A stretch of DNA of 64,000 bases, taken from the NCBI GenBank assembly GCA_018432235.1, contig JAHDLO010000022.1, positions 62,001 through 126,000 on the forward strand, written 5' to 3'. Source of the stretch: Clostridiaceae bacterium (GTDB taxonomy: Bacteria > Bacillota > Clostridia > Peptostreptococcales > Natronincolaceae). The translations under genes were made by a program, and so were the position numbers. Numbering within the stretch: position 1 is the first letter of the stretch; each line of letters opens with the position of its first letter. Positions 54,353-63,686 of this stretch are shown here, piece by piece. The notes beneath the pieces are model-generated. The model had not been told where the DNA came from and searched no databases. It was given only the letters and a program-made list of their open reading frames with translations.

Positions 54353-54842
54353 CTTATTATTCAAGTAGACATAAAATTGAAAAGTGAAACAATCATAGCA
54401 CGCACTTTTTAAAACGCCTTGTACCGTATTTTTATTTGTCATGCAATACACAAAAACAGCTAATACCAAAGGTTGTGAGGTCTGCTACTAAACATGATGG
54501 ATATAATACCCCAAAAAACTTGTGTATTTTATTAAAAAGGGGTGGAAAAGATATGGACTTACTCCCAGCTGATGGAGTTTATAGGTAAAGAAAAATTTAT
54601 TGACAGATAATGTAAAAGAAATCAGAAATATTGAGAGGTCTTATACTCTAGCAGTGTATTAATTTATCCTTATACGCAATGGCATAAGAACAGCAGAATA
54701 GATTTAATAAGGTTAATATTTTGTGTCAGGATAAGAATTGCAAATCCTGTCACTTTATATTTAAAGCCCTTGGTCAATTTGCTTTATTACAGGAATTAGA
54801 ATATTATGATAATATGCAAAATGCAAAAAGGGAGGAATCGAA
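54353..54842. other. 490-bp gap with a possible coding remnant
   Basis: One frame is open from 54388 to a TAA at 54586 and contains KVVRSATKHDGYNTPKNLC and GGKDMDLLPADGVYR. It has no start and I cannot place it; it may be a fourth decayed tip fragment. The last 20 bases hold the ribosome binding site GGGAGG of the next gene. Otherwise nothing is clear. Confidence 0.25.
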
Positions 54843-55691
54843 TTGATCATATATGATTGCTGTAAAAATGCAACGGCAGAAGACATTTTTCAAGCCTTTC
54901 AAAGAGGCTTCTCCGACTACATAATCAAAATGGAGCTGACACAGGAGGTCTTCATAGAACGATTTTTTGGCCCTGAGGGGAATCAGCTAGTAAATTCCTT
55001 TATTGCCTTTGATGATGGCAGACCAATAGGCGTTATTCTAGGGGGAATCAAGGATTATGAGGGGATAAAAACGCTACGCTGCGGAACCTTGGGCGTGGAC
55101 CCGGATTATAGGGGAAAGGGCGTCAGTAAAAGGCTGTACGAGCTTCATAGGCAGGCAGCCCTTGATAATGGCTGTAAGCAGATGTTTTTAGAGGTGATTG
55201 CTGGCAATGATCGGGCTATTAGCTTTTATAAAAAACTTGGTTATGAAAAGGTGTACGATCTTAGCTACTATTCCTATGAAGTGAAGGCACAGGAAAATAA
55301 AGCTGAGGCGTCCATCGATGTAAGGGAGATATCCCTTGAGACAATAAAGCCACTTTCAAAACAGATGGTGGACATACATATTAACTGGCAAAATGATTTT
55401 GATTACTTGGAAAAAAAGCCAGGCATTAAGTATTTTGGCTATTACAGGGCGGGCGCTCTTGTGGCAGCCATAAGCCTTCATTCAGCCGGAAGCATCCATT
55501 TTATATGGACAATGCCTTCGGAAAGACATCAGGGACTAGCAAGGGCATTAATTCATAAAGGAGCTGAAGTGCTAAAGCTTAAGACATTGCATATAAGCTT
55601 TCCTAATAGTGCAAATCTTGCAGGCTTTGTGAAGCATTTAGGCTTTATAAAAAAGGAAATTGCACAATATGAAATGTACTTAACACTTTAG
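54843..55691 (+). CDS. tandem GNAT-family N-acetyltransferase
   Basis: 282 residues with two acetyltransferase-type halves. The first (about 1-150) has the acetyl-CoA loop LGVDPDYRGKGVSKRLYELH and then FLEVIAGNDRAISFYKKLGY. The second (about 155-282) is weaker, with WTMPSERHQGLARALIHKGA as its loop (RHQGLA). This layout occurs in acetyltransferases for aminoglycosides, mycothiol or peptides, but the substrate cannot be told. It starts with TTG 54843 after AAAGGGAGGAATCGAA. It stands alone after the toxin array. Confidence 0.87.
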   Translation: MIIYDCCKNATAEDIFQAFQRGFSDYIIKMELTQEVFIERFFGPEGNQLVNSFIAFDDGRPIGVILGGIKDYEGIKTLRCGTLGVDPDYRGKGVSKRLYELHRQAALDNGCKQMFLEVIAGNDRAISFYKKLGYEKVYDLSYYSYEVKAQENKAEASIDVREISLETIKPLSKQMVDIHINWQNDFDYLEKKPGIKYFGYYRAGALVAAISLHSAGSIHFIWTMPSERHQGLARALIHKGAEVLKLKTLHISFPNSANLAGFVKHLGFIKKEIAQYEMYLTL

Positions 55692-56240
55692 CAATCATAA
55701 CGGCTAAGCCGAAATAAGTAAAGTGCGTTTAAGGATAGAAGCGCTTAGATTGATCAATTAAGAGAAGAGGCTTTCTGCTATTTAAACCCATTGTTAATAA
55801 CAGCAGTGGGTGTTTTAACATAAAAGCTAGCATCATCAATTCAAGAAAATAAAGCCTTAAAATAATTTCAAATCTACGATGTTAGAGTGATGGGGAAGCT
55901 TCTTCCTATCATTTTTTTTTGAACAATTTTATTGCTTGATGCAATTTTTTGTTACGTTTTTATAAAAGAATAATTATCAATAGAGCCGTCAGGGTGTAAT
56001 AACTGGCGTTTTATTTATGCGCTATACGATATAAAGAAGCTCAACCATTGCATTTAGCAATATATAGCATATAAAATGTTAAAAATTTAATTACCACACC
56101 CTCTGCCCTCCCCTCGTCACCTAGGACTATGGTCCCAAAAAACATGACTAAAGTCCTATGAAATTTGATTAAGTGAAATTTATGTTGGTATAAATTACAG
56201 TAATATTTACTAAATATTTCTAAGCGAGGGGGTAGTCTAA
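55692..56240. other. 549-bp gap with two terminator-like hairpins and a nested palindrome
   Basis: ACCCATTG (55786-55793) with CAGTGGGT (55804-55811) and a following GTTTTAAC forms one hairpin; TGATGGGGAAG with CTTCCTATCA (55888-55911) and nine Ts forms a typical terminator for the acetyltransferase gene. At 56122-56158 TAGGACT mirrors AGTCCTA around two small palindromes (GGACTATGGTCC, GACTAAAGTC). No gene seen. Confidence 0.6.
56122..56158. promoter_or_regulatory. nested palindrome upstream of the adhesin gene
   Basis: TAGGACT (56122-56128) and AGTCCTA (56152-56158) bracket GGACTATGGTCC and GACTAAAGTC. Placed about 80 bases before the adhesin start, it could be an operator or a leader hairpin. 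No regulator is identified. Confidence 0.35.
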
Positions 56241-59200
56241 ATGTCACGGATGGAAAATCGATTAAAGCAAAAACGGGCGAAGCTGCTAAATATAAGCCTA
56301 GCAGTTCTGATGATAGTTCTGACGATATTTGCTCAGAGCTTTCCACCCATGTTTGCTAATTTTTCCTATGCTGAGGCAGAGGAGCAGATTATTACTGTAG
56401 AGGGTGAAATATCTGCAGGGGAAACAGAAGCGGTGTTAGAAGACGAAGAAGAAGTAATCATTGAAGAGGAAGAAATAGCAGATGAAGCTGCTACAGAGGA
56501 TGAAGGGACTACGATAGATGAAGCAGACACAGAAGATAATAGCTCGCCGACACAGCTGGAGAATGAAGCTGTAGAGCTGCTGAGTGGCATTGGATTATTT
56601 TCTCTGGAACCGAAGGATCTAGGAAGCGATATTTTCAAAAACGTAAGGCTGAAAATAAAGCAGGATGATGGGCCAGAGACCGATATCATAGTAGGTCAAC
56701 CACTGGAAATCAATGAAGGCACAATTGTAAAGCTGGAGTTCGACTGGGAAATAGCGGATGATAATACGCCAGACTTTATCTTTACAGAAGGCGATTGGGC
56801 TGAAATAAAAATACCTGAGATATTTGAAGGACTTCCCGGTGGTATGAGTGGTGATTTAATGTGGGGAGGTACGGCGGTTGGTAGATATACCTTAGATAAT
56901 AACAACAATTTAAGGGTTGAATTCAATTCTGTATTGGTGGAGCATAGTGAAAGAAAGGGTGAGGTATGGGTTTGGCTAAAATTTGATTTAGACGAGTTTA
57001 AAGACGATGTTACCCAAACCATTGAATTTGAATATCCCATCAGCAGAAGCTTCACCATAACTGCAAAGCCCAGCGGCAGCAATCCCGCTATTACTAAATC
57101 AGGCAGTGCGAATGAAGCAATTAATGCTGAATATATTAATTGGGTGATAGATGTAAATAAAAATATGGAGAGCTTAAATCATGCTATCATAGAGGATATC
57201 ATACCAGAGGGACTGGCGTTGATGGCTGACAGTATAGAAATATATGACCTGACGATAGGCTATAATGGTGCAGTAACAAATGAGGCGCCATCCGCTAAAT
57301 CAGCAATAGGATTTCCAATTGAATTAGGACAGATTAATACGGCATATCGCATTAGATACAAAACAGCCATTGTAGATTATCTCAAGGCTTCTTATGAGAA
57401 CATTGCAGTATTAAAGGACAATGATACTGAAAAGGGTACCGCAACATATGATATTGGACAGTTGACTATAGGCTCCTCTATAGATAAAGGGGGTACAGCA
57501 AATAACAGCGGTAATAACTCCACAAAGATCACATGGACAATAGATATCAACAAGGCTGAGCTAAATCTCAGTAATGTAACTGTTGACGACCAGCTTTTAA
57601 GTTCTGGCTTGACCATTGACTACAATAGCATTAAAATATATGAGCTCATTAAGCAGGGTTCAGTGTGGGTTCAGGGTGCAAATGTTACTGATCAATTTCA
57701 ACCTTATAGCTTTCCCATTAGTCTTGGAGACCTTGATAGGAGGGTATATCGTATCGTCTTTGACACAGATATCGCCTATTCAGAATACAAACCGTCAAAT
57801 CAATTTAGCAATAAGGCTATATTGAGGGTAAATGGCGGAAACAGAGGAGAGGCAACAGCCAATGTAACAGTGAACAGGGGTACACTAATAGAAAAGTCCG
57901 GGCAGGAGCTGACATCCTATGATGTTATTCCCCACATCAGATGGACCATCCATGTCAATAGAGCGAATCATGGTATAACAGATGCCACGGTAACTGACAT
58001 CATAGGGAACGGTCTTGAATTAAGGCAGGATAGTATAGAGATATATGATCATAATAACAACGAAATTCTATTGCAATCAGCACCGAATACGCCAAGCATA
58101 GAAAGCACCAATAACAATAATTTCGTCATTAAGCTGGGCGATACAAGCACCTATTATAAAATAGAGTATATCACCGATATCATAGACCCAAGTGGAGCCA
58201 TTAATAATGAGGCTGAATTATGGGGAGATGGTCTGGTGGGTGATGGTATAATTGGTAATACGATTAAAACTGGAGTAGTTACCCCCGGTAATGTAGTCAA
58301 TAACAGCTATGCCAAGTCTACAGAGACCAATAGAACAGTTGGTGGTATAAGCTTTGACGGGCTAAACCACACTACTAAAACCATGAGCTGGCGGCTGACG
58401 GTGGATGCCGTTAAGGAGGAAGTAACAGAGCTTACAATTACAGATAGCTTTATGCCAAACGGCAGTATGGTGTTTTTAGCGGATACCCTTAGGGTTCTGA
58501 AGGGTTCAACCCTACTGGCGGAAGGCACCGACTATACACTGATTGACAACGGCTCAGGTGGATTTGTACTTGAATTTATTGGGACACTTGGAAAAGCAAG
58601 ATATGAGGTTTTCTTTAAAACCTCCTTTGATCCAAATACAGTTATAGCAGCCGGAGGCACATTAAATACGACAAGAGCCTATACCAACAGAGCAGGCTTT
58701 GTCGGTAAAACAAAGGATGTTTCTGGCACAATAAAACCATTCGATATTGAGAGGACTGCTAAATACGACATCAACCAGGTGGTAGCCAACGGCGGCAAAA
58801 AGGAAGGCACCCTCTACAGAGATGCCAGAAGAATCAAATGGGAAATCTATGTCAATGCATTAGGACAGAATTTAACTGGGGAGCCCTTCGTCATAACTGA
58901 TACCTTAAGCTCAGCCGATTCCTCAGATCCGGGTCAGCGCTTTGATAAAACGACCTTAGTGGTTAAGGAATACAGCTTGGCGAAAAATGGCAACTTAATA
59001 CCCGGCAATATTCTTGATCCTATTAACTATACCGTAGCTTGGGATGACGCTGCAAACCAATTTATTCTAACGTTCCCAGACGGTATAGATAAGCCCTACA
59101 TGGTAGAGTTTTACACTGATATTTTAGGTGTTTCCAAGTCGAAATATATAAACAAAGCGGATATTTCAGGGGAAGGCTTAACGAAATCATACACTGCAGA

Positions 59201-61043
59201 AACCCTATACCCGAGACACGACAGCTTCCTGATAAAGGACACCCCCGGTGTTACAAATGTTTACACCGACGATGAAATCAAATGGCAGCTTACTATAAAT
59301 GATAGCCTGTCGGCAATAGATGCTGGTGCAGTGCTGACAGATGTTATAAGTAATGGTCTGGTATATGTTAACGGTAGCTTAAAGATAACAAAAGCCAATG
59401 GAGATGAATTAACTGAAGGTGAAGATGCCGATTACACATTAGAAAACCTCTTGAATGAAGACACAGGCATAAGAACTTTAACCGTAACCTTTAGAGACGC
59501 AATTACAACCAAGTATTTGGTAGAGTACAGTACAGTTGTAACCGGTGCTAATGGGACGCAGGTACAAAACAATGCCGTATTCAATGGCGAAAGCACCACC
59601 ACTAAGGGAGAAGGCGGCAAAACCTTTATAGTAACTCAATTTTCAGGAGGAACAGGCTCCGGTGTTCGTCCCGGCTCAATTAAGGTAGTAAAGCAGGATG
59701 CCGAGGAAACTGACAAAAAGCTGCAGGGTGCAGGCTTTCAGCTATATTATTTGTTAAATGGTGTTCCTCAGTATATCCTAGATAATGACGGACATTCAAT
59801 CCATTATACCAACCCTCAGGGAGTGCTTGAATTTAAAAATTTGGCATTGAGAACCTATTATTTAAAAGAGGTATCAGCACCGGCTGGATATGCAGCATCG
59901 GTGGATGAATATGAAATCCTGTTAAATGCTACAACAAGCACTATAGAAAAGGACGTTCTTAATAACAGAGTAAGAATAGATGTGGCAGGAAATAAACAGT
60001 GGGTTGGCGGGCCGAATCCGAAGCCGACGATACAGCTGCAGCTATACAGAAATGGTGTGGCTTTTGGCGATGCGGTAGAACTAAGCAGTGGCACCACCAG
60101 TCATACATGGACTGATCTATATCAATATGACGAAAATGCTGTAGAATATGTTTACACTGTGGAGGAATTAAACGCTCCGGAGAATTATTTAAAATCTGCT
60201 TCAGCAAATGGTCTAACTGTAATCAACACCTATGTGTCTCCAAAAATCAGTGTGACAGGAAATAAGGTATGGCTATATGGACCAACAATAAAACCAACCA
60301 TAGAGCTGCAGCTATATCGTAATAATGTCCCTTATGGAGATAAAGTAGTGCTGCAAAATGGAACAACAGAGCATACATGGAATGACTTAGACAAAACAGA
60401 TGCCAATGGCGTAGACTATATTTATACAGTGAATGAAGTCAATGTACCGGCAAATTATATTAGGTCAATTTCAAATAATGGTCTGACAATAACCAATAGG
60501 TACAGTCCTCCCGGTGACCCTGATCCAGACCCTGTACCACAGCCGGAGCCGGAACCTCCTAAAGAGCCGGAAACCCCAGAGGAACCGGAAACCCCGGAAG
60601 AACCGGAGAGTCCTGAGGAACCGGAAACCCCTGAAGAGCCTGAAACGCCAGAGGAGCCAGAGGAAGAACCGCCCTATACAACACCTGAGGAGACGCCAAT
60701 AGAGGGAGATGTAGAGGTGCCGGAGGGATCTATCCCTCAAATTAAAACACCGCCTAGCCATGGCAGTGTAGAAATAGATGAGGATGGTCATTGGAGATAT
60801 ACGCCGGATCCCGACTTTGTCGGCATAGATGAGTTTGTCATCATCATTACACATCCGGATGGCAGCGAGGAGGAAATATTGATTGAGATAGATGTCATTG
60901 AAATTCCCCTTGGTCCCGGCATTCCGACAGAGCTTCCCAAAACCGGTGAGGTAGCCCCTTGGATTTATTATCTGATGGGACTTAGCCTATCGGCAGCAGG
61001 GCTTATGCTTCATAAAAGAGCAAAAGGACAACTTAAAAGGTAA
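56241..61043 (+). CDS. LPxTG-anchored adhesin with repeated beta domains and Cna B-type modules
   Basis: 1600 residues. Signal peptide with a hydrophobic core (LNISLAVLMIVLTIFAQSF) and a Glu-rich stretch up to about residue 115. A series of about seven adhesin-like beta domains follows, with recurring strands such as WVIDVNKNMESLNHAIIEDI and SYDVIPHIRWTIHVNRANHG, the kind that form internal isopeptide bonds. From about 1150 come a SpaA/Cna B module (GSIKVVKQDAEETDKKLQGA) and two Cna B repeats (VAGNKQWVGGPNPKPTIQLQ; VTGNKVWLYGPTIKPTIELQ). A Pro/Glu-repeat stalk (PEEPETPEEP) and a cadherin-like domain precede the sortase motif LPKTGE, a membrane helix and a basic tail. It should be covalently fixed to peptidoglycan. 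Sortase is not in the window. ATG after GCGAGGGGGTAG. Confidence 0.9.
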   Translation: MSRMENRLKQKRAKLLNISLAVLMIVLTIFAQSFPPMFANFSYAEAEEQIITVEGEISAGETEAVLEDEEEVIIEEEEIADEAATEDEGTTIDEADTEDNSSPTQLENEAVELLSGIGLFSLEPKDLGSDIFKNVRLKIKQDDGPETDIIVGQPLEINEGTIVKLEFDWEIADDNTPDFIFTEGDWAEIKIPEIFEGLPGGMSGDLMWGGTAVGRYTLDNNNNLRVEFNSVLVEHSERKGEVWVWLKFDLDEFKDDVTQTIEFEYPISRSFTITAKPSGSNPAITKSGSANEAINAEYINWVIDVNKNMESLNHAIIEDIIPEGLALMADSIEIYDLTIGYNGAVTNEAPSAKSAIGFPIELGQINTAYRIRYKTAIVDYLKASYENIAVLKDNDTEKGTATYDIGQLTIGSSIDKGGTANNSGNNSTKITWTIDINKAELNLSNVTVDDQLLSSGLTIDYNSIKIYELIKQGSVWVQGANVTDQFQPYSFPISLGDLDRRVYRIVFDTDIAYSEYKPSNQFSNKAILRVNGGNRGEATANVTVNRGTLIEKSGQELTSYDVIPHIRWTIHVNRANHGITDATVTDIIGNGLELRQDSIEIYDHNNNEILLQSAPNTPSIESTNNNNFVIKLGDTSTYYKIEYITDIIDPSGAINNEAELWGDGLVGDGIIGNTIKTGVVTPGNVVNNSYAKSTETNRTVGGISFDGLNHTTKTMSWRLTVDAVKEEVTELTITDSFMPNGSMVFLADTLRVLKGSTLLAEGTDYTLIDNGSGGFVLEFIGTLGKARYEVFFKTSFDPNTVIAAGGTLNTTRAYTNRAGFVGKTKDVSGTIKPFDIERTAKYDINQVVANGGKKEGTLYRDARRIKWEIYVNALGQNLTGEPFVITDTLSSADSSDPGQRFDKTTLVVKEYSLAKNGNLIPGNILDPINYTVAWDDAANQFILTFPDGIDKPYMVEFYTDILGVSKSKYINKADISGEGLTKSYTAETLYPRHDSFLIKDTPGVTNVYTDDEIKWQLTINDSLSAIDAGAVLTDVISNGLVYVNGSLKITKANGDELTEGEDADYTLENLLNEDTGIRTLTVTFRDAITTKYLVEYSTVVTGANGTQVQNNAVFNGESTTTKGEGGKTFIVTQFSGGTGSGVRPGSIKVVKQDAEETDKKLQGAGFQLYYLLNGVPQYILDNDGHSIHYTNPQGVLEFKNLALRTYYLKEVSAPAGYAASVDEYEILLNATTSTIEKDVLNNRVRIDVAGNKQWVGGPNPKPTIQLQLYRNGVAFGDAVELSSGTTSHTWTDLYQYDENAVEYVYTVEELNAPENYLKSASANGLTVINTYVSPKISVTGNKVWLYGPTIKPTIELQLYRNNVPYGDKVVLQNGTTEHTWNDLDKTDANGVDYIYTVNEVNVPANYIRSISNNGLTITNRYSPPGDPDPDPVPQPEPEPPKEPETPEEPETPEEPESPEEPETPEEPETPEEPEEEPPYTTPEETPIEGDVEVPEGSIPQIKTPPSHGSVEIDEDGHWRYTPDPDFVGIDEFVIIITHPDGSEEEILIEIDVIEIPLGPGIPTELPKTGEVAPWIYYLMGLSLSAAGLMLHKRAKGQLKR

Positions 61044-61189
61044 AGGAAATTAAGAAGTTTGGGCTTCCCATGAATTATGACAGTTATCTGGTATAGTTCA
61101 AGGGAAGTCTTCTTTATGATAAAAAGCCACTGCCCGTTCCAAAACTTTGCCACAGCTGATTATGAATATACAGTAGTAAAGAATGAGGT

Positions 61190-61235
61190 GACAAGAGAAC
61201 CGTCCCCTTGACACATAGTCCCCTTGACACATAAT
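61190..61235. repeat. dispersed CCGTCCCCTTGACAC repeats
   Basis: GAACCGTCCCCTTGACACAT is followed at once by a second GTCCCCTTGACACATA. The same words occur near 19965 and, inverted, in the 31-bp palindrome at 21902. They lie between the adhesin and the dehydrogenase. Confidence 0.6.
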
Positions 61236-61302
61236 CTTAGGTTTATTTTTCCTGGCTTTGGCTATATAATAAATTAAAGAGAATAGTAAGGGGAGTGACA
61301 GT

Positions 61303-62244
61303 ATGAAGGCTTTATTTACATACAATTATGGCAGTCAGGAGATGGCGGCCATCAGGCAACTGGGCTATGATGTGCTGATTGTTGAGGAGAACAAGATTGA
61401 ATATACACCGGAGATGGCGGAGGCAGAGGTGCTGGTTTGCTATAATCCCTTCAAAGCTTTGGATATCAGCAGGCTCAAGGCTTTGAAATGGATACAGCTC
61501 TCCAGCATCGGTATCGATCAGGTGCCAATGGATGTCCTAAAGAAAAACAATATCCTATTGACCAACAACAGAGGCGGCTACAGTATTCCCATGGGGGAAT
61601 GGGTCGTAATGAAGCTGCTGGAAATCTATAAAAAGAGCAGAATACTATATCAGCAGCAGGACAAGAAGCGATGGAAAATGAATAAGGACGTATTGGAGCT
61701 CTACGGTAAAACCGTAGCCTTTATAGGCACCGGCAGCATTGGACAGGAGTCTGCAAAACGCTTGCAGGGCTTTGGCGTCAACATCGTAGGAGTAAATACT
61801 AAGGGTACTGACGTCGAATATTTTCACAGCTGTTACCCCATAAGCAGGCTGGAGGAGGTGCTGGGTAAAAGTGATGCAGTGGTACTGACCATACCCTATA
61901 CAGAGGTGACCCACCACTTGATAAATAAGCAGCAGCTGGAGGCAATGAAGCCGGAGGCTGTGCTTATAAATGTCAGCAGGGGCAGCATTATAAATGAAGC
62001 AGCCTTGATTAAGCATCTGCAGGAGGGCAAGCTGATGGGGGTAGCACTGGATGTCTTTGAGGAGGAGCCGTTGCCATCTGAGCATCCCCTGTGGGATTTT
62101 GACAGAGTTATCATCACGCCCCATAACTCTTGGATATCTGAGCTCAGGAATGATCGTAAATACGAAATGATATACGACAACCTTAAGGCATATATTCAGG
62201 GCCGTCCTCTGACAAATGTCATCAATCTCAATAGAGGCTATTGA
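61303..62244 (+). CDS. D-2-hydroxyacid dehydrogenase
   Basis: 313 residues of the NAD-dependent D-isomer 2-hydroxyacid dehydrogenase family. The nucleotide-binding motif is FIGTGSIGQESAKRLQGFG; VLINVSRGSIINEAAL carries the active-site arginine, FEEEPLPSEHPLW the catalytic Glu, and ITPHNSW the catalytic His. The N-terminal part is short (a compact catalytic domain), as in the phosphoglycerate-dehydrogenase-like branch. The substrate is not set by the sequence. ATG after AAGGGGAGTGACAGT. Confidence 0.9.
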   Translation: MKALFTYNYGSQEMAAIRQLGYDVLIVEENKIEYTPEMAEAEVLVCYNPFKALDISRLKALKWIQLSSIGIDQVPMDVLKKNNILLTNNRGGYSIPMGEWVVMKLLEIYKKSRILYQQQDKKRWKMNKDVLELYGKTVAFIGTGSIGQESAKRLQGFGVNIVGVNTKGTDVEYFHSCYPISRLEEVLGKSDAVVLTIPYTEVTHHLINKQQLEAMKPEAVLINVSRGSIINEAALIKHLQEGKLMGVALDVFEEEPLPSEHPLWDFDRVIITPHNSWISELRNDRKYEMIYDNLKAYIQGRPLTNVINLNRGY

Positions 62245-62398
62245 GAGAAAATTGGAATAATTAATGGCTGCAAGGTCTAACAAGCCCCTAACCCTCATAT
62301 ATATGAACTAATACCTTAATACTTTAAAAATTTGGAGCAGCAATGAGGTAAATTTTTTCAGGTAATAGAAAAATTACAGGAGTGGGGGGGGTAGTGAT

Positions 62399-62584
62399 TT
62401 GTTAACTTGGATCGCATTGGGCTTGCTGCTATTGAGCGGTTTAAACAGGGGATTTGTAGGGATATTTAAGGTTGATCTCGTAGAATCCCTGGCAGGAAAG
62501 GCTTCTCCGGCTGGCAGAGTGATTAATACCCTGATAGGAATTGCCGGGATATACACCCTATGGATGCTATTTACAAACCGATAG
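62399..62584 (+). CDS. DUF378 small membrane protein
   Basis: 61 residues with two hydrophobic helices: LTWIALGLLLLSGLNRGFVG and INTLIGIAGIYTLWMLF. The motif GLNRGFVGIFKVDLV with the second part GLAG-like corresponds to DUF378 (B. subtilis YuzA type), of unknown function. It starts with TTG at 62399 after AGGAGTGGGGGG, and ends at its own terminator. Confidence 0.82.
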   Translation: MLTWIALGLLLLSGLNRGFVGIFKVDLVESLAGKASPAGRVINTLIGIAGIYTLWMLFTNR

Positions 62585-62590
62585 ATTAAA

Positions 62591-62624
62591 AAAGGCATTA
62601 GTCTCAGGCTAATGCCTTTCTAAG
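62591..62624 (+). terminator. intrinsic terminator of the DUF378 gene
   Basis: AAAGGCATTAG (62591-62601) pairs with CTAATGCCTTT (62609-62619), loop TCTCAGG, then CTAAGT. The tail is short, but the stem is perfect. Confidence 0.82.
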
Positions 62625-62702
62625 TGTATTACAATAATATTAATAACCAAAACCTCCCGTCGACATATAATGTAATGATGATATAGAAGGGAGGATTTTT
62701 TT

Positions 62703-63512
62703 GTGTATTATAATTATGGTTTACCCTATAGCTTAAATGGTGCTCCGGGCAATTATCCGCCTTCATTTCCCGCGTTGCCTGAGCCTCCTGCATGCCCTAA
62801 CGGTACAATTTATACCGTGCGGCCGGGGGATACGATGTTTAGGATTGCAAATCAATATAATGTTTCACTACAACAGCTCATCAGAGCGAATCCACAGGTT
62901 GCCAACCCCAATGTGATTTATGTCGGACAGCGGTTATGCGTTCCTGCTGAGATAACCCCTACACCACCTTCACCTGAGCCCTTTTGCCAAAATGGCACAA
63001 TATACATAGTGCAGCGGGGGGATTCACTATTTACCATTGCCAGAAAATTTGGAGTGACGCTACAGCAACTAATTCAGGCAAATCCACAAATCTCCAATCC
63101 CAATATTATAGAGGTGGGAGCTAGGGTATGCGTGCCGATTCCTACACCTCCTACACCAGAGGGGATTTGCAGGATAAATCTGGTGCCAGTAATACCGGAG
63201 GGTCTTGGCGGAACAGCCTTTATCAATTACAAGGAGCCTCAAATGTGGTTAACAACCTTTGGATTGCCGGCACCCTCGAAATTTGACGACAAGCTTTGTG
63301 TATATGTAGCATGGCTGGTGGATAGAGTGAATAATTCATATTTAAAGGTTGAGCTGAAGGCCTGTCTGCAGGGAATTGAGGCAGGATATTGCAAATTTAC
63401 AACAGGTCTTGAGGGGTATGAGGAGCTAATAGTTACAGCAGAGCCTATGCCGGTTGCATCAAAGCCTGTCGGTCCAACGGTACTAAAGGGAAATTGCAAG
63501 CAATGCATGTAA
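62703..63512 (+). CDS. double-LysM protein, possibly spore coat or envelope
   Basis: 269 residues. A Tyr/Pro/Gly-rich N-terminus (YYNYGLPYSLNGAPGNYPPS) without a signal peptide is followed by two LysM modules at about 34-82 (IYTVRPGDTMFRIANQYNVS) and 98-146 (IYIVQRGDSLFTIARKFGVT), then a Pro-rich linker and a 110-residue beta-type C-terminal domain with several cysteines (CVYVAWLVDRVNNSYLKVEL; ends NCKQC). LysM binds N-acetylglucosamine of peptidoglycan. The missing signal peptide suggests a spore-coat protein of the SafA/YkuD-associated kind rather than a vegetative wall enzyme. GTG start after AAGGGAGGATTTTTT. Confidence 0.82.
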   Translation: MYYNYGLPYSLNGAPGNYPPSFPALPEPPACPNGTIYTVRPGDTMFRIANQYNVSLQQLIRANPQVANPNVIYVGQRLCVPAEITPTPPSPEPFCQNGTIYIVQRGDSLFTIARKFGVTLQQLIQANPQISNPNIIEVGARVCVPIPTPPTPEGICRINLVPVIPEGLGGTAFINYKEPQMWLTTFGLPAPSKFDDKLCVYVAWLVDRVNNSYLKVELKACLQGIEAGYCKFTTGLEGYEELIVTAEPMPVASKPVGPTVLKGNCKQCM

Positions 63513-63513
63513 A

Positions 63514-63543
63514 TAAAGGCCTGTAGATTTAATCTACGGGCTT
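63514..63543 (+). terminator. terminator of the LysM gene
   Basis: AAAGGCCTGTAGAT pairs with ATCTACGGGCTTT with one bulge, then AATTCTG. Confidence 0.8.
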
Positions 63544-63686
63544 TAATTCTGTGGAAAGTGCAGCTCAGCTTCATATGTAATTTAATTAATTATTACATAA
63601 ATATTAAAAAATTCTTATGACACTGAAAAATTTCCTATATATGCTATAATTAGAATGCAGGTATTACATAAAAAGGGGTTATGCAG

